Below the pieces are notes generated by a model. The model was not told where the DNA came from. It saw only the letters and a program-made list of their open reading frames with translations, and made no database searches. A stretch of DNA of 64,000 nucleotides from Sphingomonas sp. LM7 (GTDB lineage: Bacteria > Pseudomonadota > Alphaproteobacteria > Sphingomonadales > Sphingomonadaceae). Positions 45,434-54,662 of this stretch are shown one piece after another (within the stretch, counting starts at the first letter, position 1; the number at the start of each line of letters is the position of its first letter). The DNA is taken from contig NZ_CP019511.1 in NCBI RefSeq assembly GCF_002002925.1, positions 2,542,001-2,606,000 of the forward strand, written 5' to 3'. The position numbers were made by a program, and so were the translations under genes.

Positions 45434-45611
45434 ATCGCTCCCTTGCCCACATTGCTCCGCGCCCGGGCGAAATAGAGCAGCAGCCCGAGTCCGTTCCACG
45501 ACGCTGGACGTCGCGTGGTGATAGCGCCGCCAGCCACCCGCGCCAACGCGTTCATCGCGCGTGCAGCCGCGATCGGCGATCGCTACGCCGACGATCGATG
45601 GAGTCCGCCCG

Positions 45612-46115
45612 ATGCTGCTCGCTGCACTCGCCCTGATGCTCGCGGTCCCCGACGATCCCGCACCCAATCCACAGATCGACTATGCCGGCTTTGTCACGCT
45701 GACCGGCGACGTCCGCACGCTCCGCGCAAAGCGGCTGCTAGGTTTCGCGGCGTTCAAGGCAAAGGCGACGGAGCGTGCCACGCTGGTCCTCGACGCCCGC
45801 TCGGCGGACAAGTTCGCCGAAGGTCACCTCGCCGGCGCAGTCAATTTGCCGCTCACCGACTTCACTGCCGAGGCACTGGCGCAAGTCATCGGCCCGAACC
45901 GCGACCGCCCGATCCTGATCTACTGCAACAACAATTTCTCGAACCACGGCGCCCCGGTGCCGCTCAAGAACGCCGCGCTCGCGCTCAACATCCAGACGTT
46001 CATCAACCTTGTCGGCTATGGCTATGCCAATGTCTGGGAGCTGCGCGACATCGTGGATTTCAACGATCCGGCGGTCGGCTGGACTGCCAAAGCAGACGCC
46101 GCCCGCCCAGCCTAG
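45612..46115 (+). CDS. Exported rhodanese-like protein
   Basis: A 167-residue protein with a hydrophobic start (LLAALALMLAVPDD) that looks like a signal peptide, then one rhodanese domain. The substrate cysteine lies in ILIYCNNNFSNHG, the usual loop with a longer than normal active-site turn. It would carry sulphur as a persulphide in the periplasm. Ending at 46115, it overlaps the convergent GAF gene by four bases. The start at 45612 is preferred to an upstream in-frame ATG at 45561. Confidence 0.8.
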   Translation: MLLAALALMLAVPDDPAPNPQIDYAGFVTLTGDVRTLRAKRLLGFAAFKAKATERATLVLDARSADKFAEGHLAGAVNLPLTDFTAEALAQVIGPNRDRPILIYCNNNFSNHGAPVPLKNAALALNIQTFINLVGYGYANVWELRDIVDFNDPAVGWTAKADAARPA

Positions 46116-46606
46116 TTGAGCAACTCGGTGGTCACGCGGCCGGCCAGCGCCTGCAGCTTCGACCGCGCCTGGGGCAGCAACTGCGCGCGCGGCAGATTGT
46201 CGATCGCACAGAGCGCGCCGAGCACCGTCCCACATGGCGCGATCAGCGGCGCGCCGACGTAAAAGGCGATGTTCGGGCTACCGCGCACCAGCGGATTCCC
46301 TGCGAAGCGCCGGTCGATGCTCGCGTTGAAGATCACCATCACATTGTGCGGATTGAGGATCGCATGCCCGCAGAACGAGATCGCGCGATCGACTTCCTCG
46401 AGGTCGCTGCGATACCGCGCCGCGACCACCATCCGCTCGCGATCGATGATCGTCGCGATGCCGAACTTGGCGTCGAACAGTTGCGCCGCCTCGGCGACGA
46501 TTCCATCTGCGGAACGCGATTTCTTCGACGCCACGCCATAGCGATCGACGGCGGCCTGGCGCGCGCTCTCATCGGCTGGCTTGTTCGGCTTGAGAAAGGA
46601 CAACAC
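46112..46606 (-). CDS. GAF-domain protein
   Basis: A 164-residue stand-alone GAF protein. The domain runs from about 30 to 155 with DAKFGIATIIDRERMVVAAR, SFCGHAIL (the family's metal/redox-like cysteine spot), VGAPLIAPCGTVLGALCAID. The cysteines in SFCGH and ALCAID are noticeable and might allow redox sensing as in fRMsr-like proteins. No output domain is present. It has no operon partner; the four-base overlap with the rhodanese gene is on opposite strands. Confidence 0.85.
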   Translation of the reverse strand: MLSFLKPNKPADESARQAAVDRYGVASKKSRSADGIVAEAAQLFDAKFGIATIIDRERMVVAARYRSDLEEVDRAISFCGHAILNPHNVMVIFNASIDRRFAGNPLVRGSPNIAFYVGAPLIAPCGTVLGALCAIDNLPRAQLLPQARSKLQALAGRVTTELLN

Positions 46607-46692
46607 GCTGGAAATGCCTCGAATTTCGGATCCTGCAGCAGTGTTACCGGCAAAGTCCTAAGCGCGCGTAACGCACTGCCTACGAAGTAAAA

Positions 46693-46735
46693 CGTGCCCG
46701 CCGCCACATCGTTTCAAGTTGCGGTGACGGGCACG
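46693..46735 (-). terminator. Terminator of the FadL gene
   Basis: Minus-strand stem CGTGCCCGTCACCGC against GGCGGCGGGCACG around an AACTTGAAACG loop, followed by TTTTAC. Some mismatch in the stem. Confidence 0.6.
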
Positions 46736-46744
46736 CGTCCTTCT

Positions 46745-48046
46745 TCAGAAGCGAAGCCGCCCGCCCAGCGAGAACACCAGCGCGCTGGCATCGCGCAATT
46801 CGCCCGACGTCAGGATCGGCGTCTGCGCCGCAGTGCCGGGATAGGCCGCAGTCACCCGGTCGATCGGCGCATCGGAGAAGGTGACGTAGTTGGCGCCGGC
46901 ATCCAGCGTGAAGCCCGGGGTCATCTGGTACGACGCGCCAACGCCGTAATTCCAGCGATCGGCATCGGGGACGCGGGCGTCGCGCTCGGTATCGCGCGTG
47001 GGGGTCTGTGTCCGCTGGACGCCGGCACGCACGGTCAGCTTCGACGATGCGGCATAGTCGAATCCGCCGGCAAGGCTCCAGCTGTCGCGGTAGTTTTCGG
47101 GGATCGCCGTGTTCAGCGGCGCGCCCAGCCGGATCGCGTCGAACTTGCTCCAGCCATAATGCACCGCCTGCCCGTTGAGCGTGAAGCGGTCGCTCAACCG
47201 GAAGCGCGCGCCGACGATAACCTGCGCCGGCGTGTAGAAGCGCGCCTCGACGTCCGACAGCGACAGGTTCGATCCGGCGAGCGGCCCGACCAGCCCGCTC
47301 ACTTCGAGCTCGCCCTTGAGCTTGTGCTCGATCGCCGACTTGTAGCTGGCGCCGACGGTGACGACGTCGTTGTGCATCTGGAAGCCCGCGCTCCAGCCCA
47401 TGTCCCAGCCATCGCCCTTCAGCTCCTGCTTGCCGTCAGGGAGCGTCGCGAGGACGTTGGGCAGCGCATTGGCGAGGCTGGCATCGGTATATTCGACATT
47501 GAGCGCCGCGCCGACGCGCAGCCAGTCGGTCACCGCCACCGCCACCGAAGGCTGGATGTCGATCGTGCGCAGCTCGGTCTTGAGCGCGCTGTACCGCGCC
47601 CAGCTCGTCTCGGGATAGTCGGTGGTGAAGCTGTACGGCGAGGTGATCGCAAGGCCGATTGCCACGCGGTCGCCCAGCGGGATTGCGACGGCGCCCGAAG
47701 GCAGCACGCCCTTGTTGATCGGATTGCGCGTGACTGCGTCGCCGCCCACCGGCGCGAAAGTTCCGCCCGGGCGGCGGATCAGCGTGCCGGTATCGGCGAC
47801 TTCGCCGCGCGGCACGATCAGCGTCGCATTGAGCACCGCCTCGCCTTCGGTCATGCCGGCGATGGCGGCCGGGTTCCACCACAGCGACGCCGCACCGGTA
47901 TCGGCGACTTCGCCCGAAAAGGCGCGGCCCGATGCGCGCGCCGACTGCTCCTGAAGGTAGAATGCCTGGGCACTGGCCGAGGCGGCAAAACCGAACGACC
48001 CCATCAGCGCGGTTGCGCCGACGAGCGAAAGCTTGAGATGCGACAT
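46745..48046 (-). CDS. FadL/OmpP1-family outer-membrane transporter
   Basis: A 433-residue barrel with signal peptide ending ASASAQAFYL. The start of the mature part (FYLQEQSARASGRAFSGEVA, then ASLWWNPAAIAGM) is the standard hatch region with the NPA motif of FadL proteins. The barrel closes with SLGGRLRF. It brings long-chain fatty acids or aromatic hydrocarbons across the outer membrane. The DUF2147 gene upstream on the same strand, 47 bases away, may share its transcript. Terminator at 46693-46735. Confidence 0.93.
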   Translation of the reverse strand: MSHLKLSLVGATALMGSFGFAASASAQAFYLQEQSARASGRAFSGEVADTGAASLWWNPAAIAGMTEGEAVLNATLIVPRGEVADTGTLIRRPGGTFAPVGGDAVTRNPINKGVLPSGAVAIPLGDRVAIGLAITSPYSFTTDYPETSWARYSALKTELRTIDIQPSVAVAVTDWLRVGAALNVEYTDASLANALPNVLATLPDGKQELKGDGWDMGWSAGFQMHNDVVTVGASYKSAIEHKLKGELEVSGLVGPLAGSNLSLSDVEARFYTPAQVIVGARFRLSDRFTLNGQAVHYGWSKFDAIRLGAPLNTAIPENYRDSWSLAGGFDYAASSKLTVRAGVQRTQTPTRDTERDARVPDADRWNYGVGASYQMTPGFTLDAGANYVTFSDAPIDRVTAAYPGTAAQTPILTSGELRDASALVFSLGGRLRF

Positions 48047-48093
48047 TGTGCTGTCCTTGTACGCAGATACTGAAATGCAATCGTGGCGCCGCC

Positions 48094-48504
48094 TCAGCGG
48101 ATGCGCGTCCACGTCTGGGTCTTGCAGAACGGCTTGAACACGCAGCCGCGAAGCTTGAGCTGGTCGGCGCCCGACGGCGTCACGTCGGCGCTGTAGGTCT
48201 TGCCGTCCTCGGCATTGTAGATCTTGCCGCCGGTCCAGCCATTGCCGCTCACGCTGAAACCGCCGAGGATCTGGAGGCCGCGCAGCGGGCGGTTGCGCAG
48301 CGCCGCATTGGCGTTCTTCGCGTCCTTCAGATTGGGGTTGGTCCGCAGCAGATCCGACGTGAGCACGCGTCCGCAGATCGACGCGCCGCAGCGCTGGATC
48401 TCGACGATCCCGCCGCGCGTCTCCGTGCGCCAGCGGCCGACTACGGCATCGGCATTCTGGGGAGCGGCCATCGCAGCCGACAGCCCTATGAGGGTAAGCA
48501 ACAT
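48094..48504 (-). CDS. DUF2147 secreted protein
   Basis: A 136-residue protein with a signal peptide ending SAAMAAPQ. It has the DUF2147 core: VVGRWRTETRGGIVEIQRCG, CGRVLTSD and NGWTGGKIYNAEDGKTYSAD, then KLRGCVFKPFCKTQTWTR. Two disulphides are likely. The family is often linked to growth on odd hydrophobic or nitrogen sources, but its role is unknown. The second of two ATGs (48504) is preferred, six bases after AGAGG. It probably shares a transcript with FadL. Confidence 0.85.
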   Translation of the reverse strand: MLLTLIGLSAAMAAPQNADAVVGRWRTETRGGIVEIQRCGASICGRVLTSDLLRTNPNLKDAKNANAALRNRPLRGLQILGGFSVSGNGWTGGKIYNAEDGKTYSADVTPSGADQLKLRGCVFKPFCKTQTWTRIR

Positions 48505-48664
48505 ACACATCCTCTCGACACGCCCTGCCGATTGACCGGCAGTGGCTCATGAAGCGACCCGACGGCGCGTGCCTGAACACGCAACCGCGAGGAAGCGCGC
48601 TGGTTCCAAGGAAAACCGACCGCAATATGTCGCAATGTGTCCGGAAAGTTGCGCCCGGACCGGC

Positions 48665-50044
48665 TCAGTCGCCCGCAAAGCCGAACGGAGTCACGCCGCT
48701 TTCGCGCTCGTTGACCAGCATCGCGCGCCCCGCCGGCGGCGCCGAACGCTGCGGGCAATCGGGCCGCGTACAGGCGCGGCAACCCAGCCCGATAGGCATC
48801 GCGCGGCCGGCAAGGTCATGACCCGACGTTACGGCAAGCCCGCGTGCCTCGCTCGCCGCCATGCCCAGCCCGATCGCGAAGCGCGCAGGCACCCCGCCGC
48901 TCCGCGCACCCTGCGGTCGCACTGACTGGGCAACCGTAAACCAGCGGCTGCCGTCCTCGAGTTCAAGCAGCTGGACCAGCGTCTCATCGGGCCGGGCAAA
49001 GGCCTCGAAAATATTCCACAGCGGACAGATTCCCGGCCCTTCAACCAGCGGCGAGCCGCTTCCGCCGGCATAGCGCTTCGAAATCTGCCCGGCCCGGTCG
49101 ACTCGCAGCAGGAAGAACGGCAGCCCGCGCGCGCCGACGCGCTGGAGCGTGGTCAGCCGGTGCGCGACCTGGCTGAAGCTCGCGCCGAACCGCCGCTGGA
49201 GCAGCTCGATGGCATAGCCGCTCGCCTCGCATGCGCGCAGGAAGCGGGCATAGGGCATCATCACCGCTGCGGCGAAATAGGCGACGAGGTGGCGGCGATA
49301 GAGCCGCTCAGCAGTGCGATCGAGCGCGGCGCCCTTGACCAGCGCGTCGATCTCCGCCCGCGCCTCCTCGGCCAGCCGCTCGGCGAGCGCGAAGCTTCGG
49401 GCAGGCGCATCGAGCATCTCGGAAAGCTGGACCTGCCGCGCATGGAGATCGAGCCGCTTCATCCGATCGGGCATCACATCCGCAGGCAGGATGCGCACCG
49501 CGAGCTGATGCTTGACCCGCAGCCGCTCGGCCATCGCGCCGTAGAGGTCGCCCGCTGCGATGCGCAGCTCGTCGGCCAGCGCCTCGGCCTTGGCGTCGAG
49601 ATCGGCGAAATAATTGCGCCAGCGCTCGATCTCGCGTCGGACCTGCCGCCCGGCATCGTCGGGCTCGGCGACATCTACGGTGCCGCCGCCGAGCCGATCA
49701 TAGGCACGCGCAAAGGCTTCGGCGCCGCCGGGCGCGCCCGCCAGCCACTCCTCGAGCTGGTGCCGGTCGACCTCCAGATCGGCGAACAGCGGGTCGGCGA
49801 GCCGCCGCCGCAGTGCCTCCGCGCCTCCGCCCGGTTCGCTCGCCGCGAGCTTGCGCGGATCGAAGTCATAGGTCTGGGCCAGCCGGAGCATCACCGTCGC
49901 GGAGATCGGCCGCTGGTTGCGCTCGACGAGATTGAGATAGCTCGCGCTCACTTCCAGCGCCTCGGCCATCGCTACCTGGCTCAATCCGAGCTGGCGGCGA
50001 AGACGGCGGATCGCGTGCCCGGCGAACAGCTTTTGATCTGCCAT
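48665..50044 (-). CDS. Short-chain fatty acyl-type XRE regulator (ScfR-like)
   Basis: A 459-residue regulator: an XRE HTH (FAGHAIRRLRRQLGLSQVAM, about 7-60), a middle domain, an ImmA/IrrE-like segment without the usual HExxH, and a C-terminal CxxCxxxxC (C422, C425, C430). It belongs to the RamB/PrpR-type proteins that sense acyl-CoA and steer isocitrate lyase or propionate genes. It is divergent from aceA with 193 bases between, where a 16-base palindrome lies. That pairing makes aceA its likely target. Confidence 0.87.
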   Translation of the reverse strand: MADQKLFAGHAIRRLRRQLGLSQVAMAEALEVSASYLNLVERNQRPISATVMLRLAQTYDFDPRKLAASEPGGGAEALRRRLADPLFADLEVDRHQLEEWLAGAPGGAEAFARAYDRLGGGTVDVAEPDDAGRQVRREIERWRNYFADLDAKAEALADELRIAAGDLYGAMAERLRVKHQLAVRILPADVMPDRMKRLDLHARQVQLSEMLDAPARSFALAERLAEEARAEIDALVKGAALDRTAERLYRRHLVAYFAAAVMMPYARFLRACEASGYAIELLQRRFGASFSQVAHRLTTLQRVGARGLPFFLLRVDRAGQISKRYAGGSGSPLVEGPGICPLWNIFEAFARPDETLVQLLELEDGSRWFTVAQSVRPQGARSGGVPARFAIGLGMAASEARGLAVTSGHDLAGRAMPIGLGCRACTRPDCPQRSAPPAGRAMLVNERESGVTPFGFAGD

Positions 50045-50097
50045 TTTCCTACATGCCTTGTTCTTGATATGTCCGTACGCCAAGTCGCATTGCATTC

Positions 50098-50113
50098 TGT
50101 AAATATATTTACA
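50098..50113. promoter_or_regulatory. Perfect 16-base palindrome, probable operator
   Basis: TGTAAATATATTTACA, a perfect inverted repeat in a strikingly AT-rich patch of an otherwise GC-rich region, 54 bases upstream of the regulator start and 125 upstream of aceA. It overlaps the place where an aceA -35/-10 pair (TTGCAT near 50090, TATCTA near 50114) could lie. Likely the binding site for the divergent regulator. Confidence 0.6.
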
Positions 50114-50237
50114 TATCTACAAATCTATTCTGCTGTCAGGCAACCAATCAACCCGCAAACCCGCTCAAAACCCTCGCTTCGAGTCAAGTTCGTCAAGCAT
50201 ATCGTCCTCCGACACTGAACTCTGTCAAGGAAATGAC

Positions 50238-51521
50238 ATGCCGATCGCTTTCGACGATCTCGTCCCCGCCCCTGCCGGCCGCTTCGCCGGTATCGTCCGT
50301 CCTTATTCACCCGAGGATGTCGAGCGGCTGCGCGGCTCGCTGCCGATCGAGCACACCATCGCCCGCCGCGGCGCGCTCAAGCTGTGGGAGCTGCTCAAGT
50401 CGGAGGACTATATCCACGCCCTCGGCGCGCTCTCGGGTAACCAGGCGATGCAGATGGTCCGCGCCGGGCTCAAGGCGATCTATCTCTCCGGCTGGCAGGT
50501 CGCCGCCGACGCCAACACCGCCGGGCAGATGTACCCCGACCAGTCGCTCTACCCGGCCAATGCGGGTCCCGAGCTGGCCCGCAAGATCAACGCCACGCTC
50601 CAGCGTGCCGACCAGATCGAGCATATGGAAGGCGGCGCGACCCGCGACTGGTTCGCGCCGATCATCGCCGATGCCGAGGCCGGCTTCGGCGGCCCGCTCA
50701 ACTGCTTCGAGATCATGAAGGCCTATATCGCCGCCGGCGCCGCAGGCGTGCATTACGAGGACCAGCTCGCCTCGGAAAAGAAGTGCGGGCACCTTGGCGG
50801 CAAGGTGCTGATCCCTACCCAGGCGCATATCCGCAACCTCGACAGCGCCCGTCTCGCCGCCGACGTCTCCGGCGTGCCGACAGTGATCTGCGCGCGCACC
50901 GATGCAGAGAGCGCGAAGCTGATCACCTCCGATGTCGATGAACGCGACCATGAATTCCTCACCGGCGAGCGCACCGCCGAAGGGTTCTTCCGGCTGAAGG
51001 AGGGCACCGGCGTCGATCACTGCATCAAGCGCGGGCTCGCCTTCGCCAGCCATGCCGACCTGCTGTGGTGGGAGACCTCGAAGCCCAATCTCGACGACGC
51101 ACGCCGCTTCGCCGAAGCGATCCAGCGCGAACACCCGAACAAGATGCTGGCGTACAACTGCTCGCCGAGCTTCAACTGGGAGAAGAATCTCGACCGCGAC
51201 GACATCGCCCGCTTCCAGCGCGAGATCGGCGCGATGGGATACAAGTTCCAGTTCGTCACCCTCGCCGGCTTCCACCAGCTCAACTACGGCATGTTCGAGC
51301 TGGCGCGCGGCTACAGAGATCGCGGCATGGCCGCCTATTCGGAGCTCCAGCAGGCCGAGTTCGCCGCCGAGGCCGATGGCTACACCGCGACCCGCCACCA
51401 GCGCGAAGTCGGCACCGGCTATTTCGACGCGATCGCCCAGGCCGTGGCCGCCGGCGAGAGCTCGACCACTGCGCTCGCCGAGAGCACCGAAGCCGCCCAG
51501 TTCAACCAGCAAGCTGCCTGA
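50238..51521 (+). CDS. aceA: Isocitrate lyase
   Basis: A 427-residue enzyme. The catalytic KKCGH loop is at 181-185, with C183 as the base; metal site residues are present in [13 protein letters not shown] and YNCSPSFNW segments. It cleaves isocitrate to succinate and glyoxylate, the first glyoxylate-shunt step needed on acetate or fatty acids. Malate synthase is not in the window. The palindrome at 50098-50113 and the divergent ScfR-like gene suggest repression or activation by acyl-CoA. A small gene follows at once. Confidence 0.97.
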   Translation: MPIAFDDLVPAPAGRFAGIVRPYSPEDVERLRGSLPIEHTIARRGALKLWELLKSEDYIHALGALSGNQAMQMVRAGLKAIYLSGWQVAADANTAGQMYPDQSLYPANAGPELARKINATLQRADQIEHMEGGATRDWFAPIIADAEAGFGGPLNCFEIMKAYIAAGAAGVHYEDQLASEKKCGHLGGKVLIPTQAHIRNLDSARLAADVSGVPTVICARTDAESAKLITSDVDERDHEFLTGERTAEGFFRLKEGTGVDHCIKRGLAFASHADLLWWETSKPNLDDARRFAEAIQREHPNKMLAYNCSPSFNWEKNLDRDDIARFQREIGAMGYKFQFVTLAGFHQLNYGMFELARGYRDRGMAAYSELQQAEFAAEADGYTATRHQREVGTGYFDAIAQAVAAGESSTTALAESTEAAQFNQQAA

Positions 51522-51532
51522 AAGGAGCAACA

Positions 51533-51688
51533 ATGACCGGAGAACCCCAGCGCAGCCGCGCCGTCTTCTCGACTGAGGATTTTCGCCTGATCCGCGAGGC
51601 CGTCGGCACCCATCTCCACAAGATCAAGGACGAGCCGGAATCGACCAAATACGCCAATCTCTATCACCGCCTCGGCCGCGTCGCCTGA
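51533..51688 (+). CDS. 51-residue protein downstream of aceA
   Basis: ATG at 51533 follows AAAGGAG at a proper distance, 11 bases after the aceA stop. The 51 residues (MTGEPQRSRAVFSTEDFRLI, then REAVGTHLHKIKDEPES, ending YHRLGRVA) are helical and charged. It is probably co-transcribed with aceA. No family is recognised. A role in the glyoxylate shunt or in aceA control is possible. Confidence 0.7.
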   Translation: MTGEPQRSRAVFSTEDFRLIREAVGTHLHKIKDEPESTKYANLYHRLGRVA

Positions 51689-51791
51689 GGCCAGACTTTC
51701 CTGGGGAGGAAAGGATGCTCGCCGGGGCTAAGCACCCGGCGGGCATTTCCGCGTTCAATGCGCTCGGGCGAAGGCCGGAGCCTGGCAGCCG

Positions 51792-53249
51792 TCAGCCTTC
51801 GCCCTCCAGCACTCCCGCCTTCGCCGGAGCACCCCTGGGAGCACCGCTGCCAGCCAGCCGGTCGACCCGGGCGAGATGCTCATCCTTGCCGAACGGGAAG
51901 CGCCGGTAGAAGAATGCCGCGGCGAAGCCGAGCGACATGTACAGCGCGGCGAAAAGGATGGTCAGCCGGTCCACCGTTTCGACCGACACGCTTCCCGGCT
52001 TCGCCGCCTCGGGGAAACCGGCAATCGTCAGGATCACGCCGGCGACGAAGATGCCGAGCCCGCTGGTGCATTTCTGGACGAAGAAGGCGCCCGCGAAGAA
52101 CACCCCCTCGGACCGTCGCCCTGTCTCGTCCTCCGAATGCTCGACGACATCTGCCATCATCGACGCGCCGAGGATCGTCGAGGAGACTGCGCACGTCGCG
52201 TTGACCGTGAAGAAGGAGAGCAGCAGCGGCATCAGCCACGGGCTTCCGGCCGGCGGGAACAGTCCGGCGAGCCGCAGCCAAAGCGGCGCAGTGAGCAGCA
52301 CCGCCGCAGCGATCATGAACCCCATCGCCGCCACCGGCTTGCCGGTACGCCGGGCGACCCGCGGCGCAATCACGAACGCGCCGATCACTCCGAGCAGCAG
52401 GGTCAGCCCGAGCCATTGGAAGTCCGCACCGCGAAACCCCCAGACATGCGCATAGAGATAATTGGACAGCGCATAGCTGACCCCCTGCGCCGAATAATAA
52501 CAGATTCCCGCCGCCATCAGGATCAGGAAGGCGCGGTTGCGCACGCTCTCGCGCAGCTCGCGGAAATTCTGGCCAAGCGACTGGCGCGCGATCTCGGGTC
52601 TCGGCAGGCGGCTGATCTCGCGGTGGGTACCGAGCGCCGAGACGAGGATCGCGACGAACATCGCCACCGCGCCCGCCGTCGCGAACCCGACATAGCCGCG
52701 CCGGTCGAGCAGCCCGTCGGCGAGGAAATAACCATAGGACGCCATCAGCATCGCCATCCCGCCGGCCCAGCCGAACAGATAGCGATACGCCATGATCCGC
52801 GTCCGCTCGTCATAATCGGCCGAAAGCTCGGGGCTTAGTGCTTGCGACGGCACCTCATAGGCCGACACCGCCGTGCGAACGAGCACCGCGCTGGCGAACA
52901 CCCACACCAGCATCGCCTGATGCGACCAGGCCGGCGGATTCCACAGCAGCAGCCAGCCCAATGCGATCGGCGCGGCGGAGGCATACATCCACGGATGCCG
53001 CCGCCCCCACCACCCGCGCGTCCGGTCCGAGAGGAATCCGATCGCCGGGTCGATGAACGCATCGAGCAGCAACGCACACATGATCGCGAAGCCGACCTGT
53101 GCGGAGGGAAGTCCGAGCACCTGATTGTAGAACAGCAGCAGGAAGGTGGAGAAGCAGAAGTCCTTCACCCCGTACGCAACCGCGCCGAACCCATACGCGA
53201 GCATCGTCGACTGGCGCACGCGGCGGACGGGGGTCTGGTTCGCAGCCAT
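51792..53249 (-). CDS. GPH-type sugar/cation symporter-like MFS protein
   Basis: A 485-residue carrier with twelve helices. The MFS_2 marks are YGVKDFCFSTFLLLFYNQVLG in helix 1, DAFIDPAIGFLSDRTRGWWG in the first loop, YEVPSQALSPELSADYDERT, and EDETGRRSEGVFFAGAFF. The family moves glycosides, pentosides or hexuronides with sodium or protons. It is monocistronic here; the nearest glycosidase is 19 kb away. Substrate unknown. Confidence 0.85.
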   Translation of the reverse strand: MAANQTPVRRVRQSTMLAYGFGAVAYGVKDFCFSTFLLLFYNQVLGLPSAQVGFAIMCALLLDAFIDPAIGFLSDRTRGWWGRRHPWMYASAAPIALGWLLLWNPPAWSHQAMLVWVFASAVLVRTAVSAYEVPSQALSPELSADYDERTRIMAYRYLFGWAGGMAMLMASYGYFLADGLLDRRGYVGFATAGAVAMFVAILVSALGTHREISRLPRPEIARQSLGQNFRELRESVRNRAFLILMAAGICYYSAQGVSYALSNYLYAHVWGFRGADFQWLGLTLLLGVIGAFVIAPRVARRTGKPVAAMGFMIAAAVLLTAPLWLRLAGLFPPAGSPWLMPLLLSFFTVNATCAVSSTILGASMMADVVEHSEDETGRRSEGVFFAGAFFVQKCTSGLGIFVAGVILTIAGFPEAAKPGSVSVETVDRLTILFAALYMSLGFAAAFFYRRFPFGKDEHLARVDRLAGSGAPRGAPAKAGVLEGEG

Positions 53250-53394
53250 GATCGAGCCCTCTCACGCTGTTCCGGACCAGCATAGGCGGCATGCGCGATG
53301 CGTCAATCATGCGTATTGGAAGATCGGGTATGGCTTGCGAGATGCAGACAGCCGGCTATAGCTGGCGCCTTCGAACAACAGGAACGGTTCCCCG

Positions 53395-54540
53395 ATGGCG
53401 CTCGACCCGGAGATTTTCGACACGCTGATCGATACGATCCGCCGCTTCGTCAGCGAAAGGCTGCGCCCGCTCGAAGGTGATGTAGAGGCGGCCGATGCCA
53501 TCCCCGATGCAGTGATCGAGGAAATGAAGGCACTCGGCCTGTTCGGCCTGTCGATCGCCGAGGAATATGGCGGGCTCGGCCTGACGATGCTCGAGGAATG
53601 CAAGGTCGCGATCGAGCTCGGCCGCACCACCCCCGCCTTCCGTTCGACGTTCGGCACCAACGTCGGGATCGGCAGCCAGGGCCTGGTGATGGCCGGCACG
53701 CCACAGCAAAAAGCGCAGTGGCTGCCGCGGATCGCCAGCGGCGACGTGATCACCAGCTTCGCGCTGACCGAGCCCGATGTCGGCTCGGACAGCGGCGCAG
53801 TGAAGACTCGCGCGGTCCGTGACGGCGACGTCTATCGCCTGAGCGGCACCAAGCGCTTCATCACCAATGCCGACAAGGCGCAGCTGTTCACGGTGATGGC
53901 GCGTACCGGGGACGAACCCGGCGGCCGCGGCGTCTCGGCGTTCCTCGTGCCGCGAGACTTGCCCGGCCTGTCGATTGGCGAGCCCGAGAAGAAGATGGGC
54001 CAGAAGGGCGCACGCGTTGCCGACGTGGTGTTCGACGATACCCCCGTCCCCGCCGCCAACCGGCTCGGCGAGGAGGGGCAGGGGTTCAAGATCGCGATGC
54101 AGGTGCTCGATCGCGGCCGGCTGCACATCTCGGCGGTGTGCGTCGGAGTCGCTGAGCGGCTGATCGCCGATTGCGTCGCCTATGCCAGCGACCGGAAACA
54201 GTTCGGCAAGCCGATCGCCGAGCACCAGCTCATCCAGGCGCTCATCGCCGACTCCAAGACAGAGGCGATGGCCGCGCGTGCGCTGATGCTCGAGACGGCA
54301 GCGAAGAAGGACGCCGGCGACAACACCACGATGGAAGCCGCCGCGACCAAATATTTCGCCAGCGAGATGGTCGGCCGCGTCGCCGATCGCGCAGTGCAGA
54401 TCTTCGGCGGCGCGGGCTATATCGCCGATTATGGCATCGAGCGGCTCTACCGCGACGTCCGGCTGTTCCGGATCTACGAAGGCACCAGCCAGATCCAGCA
54501 ACTGATCATCGCGCGCGAAACGCTGAAGCGCGGCGAATAG
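53395..54540 (+). CDS. Acyl-CoA dehydrogenase
   Basis: A 381-residue flavoprotein. The FAD segment TSFALTEPDVGSDSGAVKT, the ANRLGEEGQGFKIAM stretch, AGYIADYGIERLYRDVR, and catalytic glutamate E362 in IYEGTSQIQ are present. It introduces the first double bond in fatty acyl-CoA beta-oxidation and passes electrons to ETF. CAGGAAC lies ahead of the ATG. The SDR gene follows after a repeat. Confidence 0.95.
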   Translation: MALDPEIFDTLIDTIRRFVSERLRPLEGDVEAADAIPDAVIEEMKALGLFGLSIAEEYGGLGLTMLEECKVAIELGRTTPAFRSTFGTNVGIGSQGLVMAGTPQQKAQWLPRIASGDVITSFALTEPDVGSDSGAVKTRAVRDGDVYRLSGTKRFITNADKAQLFTVMARTGDEPGGRGVSAFLVPRDLPGLSIGEPEKKMGQKGARVADVVFDDTPVPAANRLGEEGQGFKIAMQVLDRGRLHISAVCVGVAERLIADCVAYASDRKQFGKPIAEHQLIQALIADSKTEAMAARALMLETAAKKDAGDNTTMEAAATKYFASEMVGRVADRAVQIFGGAGYIADYGIERLYRDVRLFRIYEGTSQIQQLIIARETLKRGE

Positions 54541-54648
54541 AGTCCCCTTCCGCTCGCGGAAGGGGCTAGGGGGAGGGCCGTCCTCTTCCCCGCTGCCTCA
54601 ATTATCGCGCGCCCTCCCCCGACCCCTCCCGCAAGCGGAAGGGGAGCA
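54541..54648. repeat. Long inverted pair of GGGAGG repeats
   Basis: AGTCCCCTTCCGCTCGCGGA (near 54541) and GCAAGCGGAAGGGGAGCA (near 54631) form outer arms of a large inverted repeat, with CTAGGGGGAGGGC and GCCCTCCCCCGAC as inner arms. It fills the gap between the dehydrogenase and SDR genes and could fold as one long hairpin. Confidence 0.7.
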
Positions 54649-54662
54649 GAAGGAAGAAGAAT

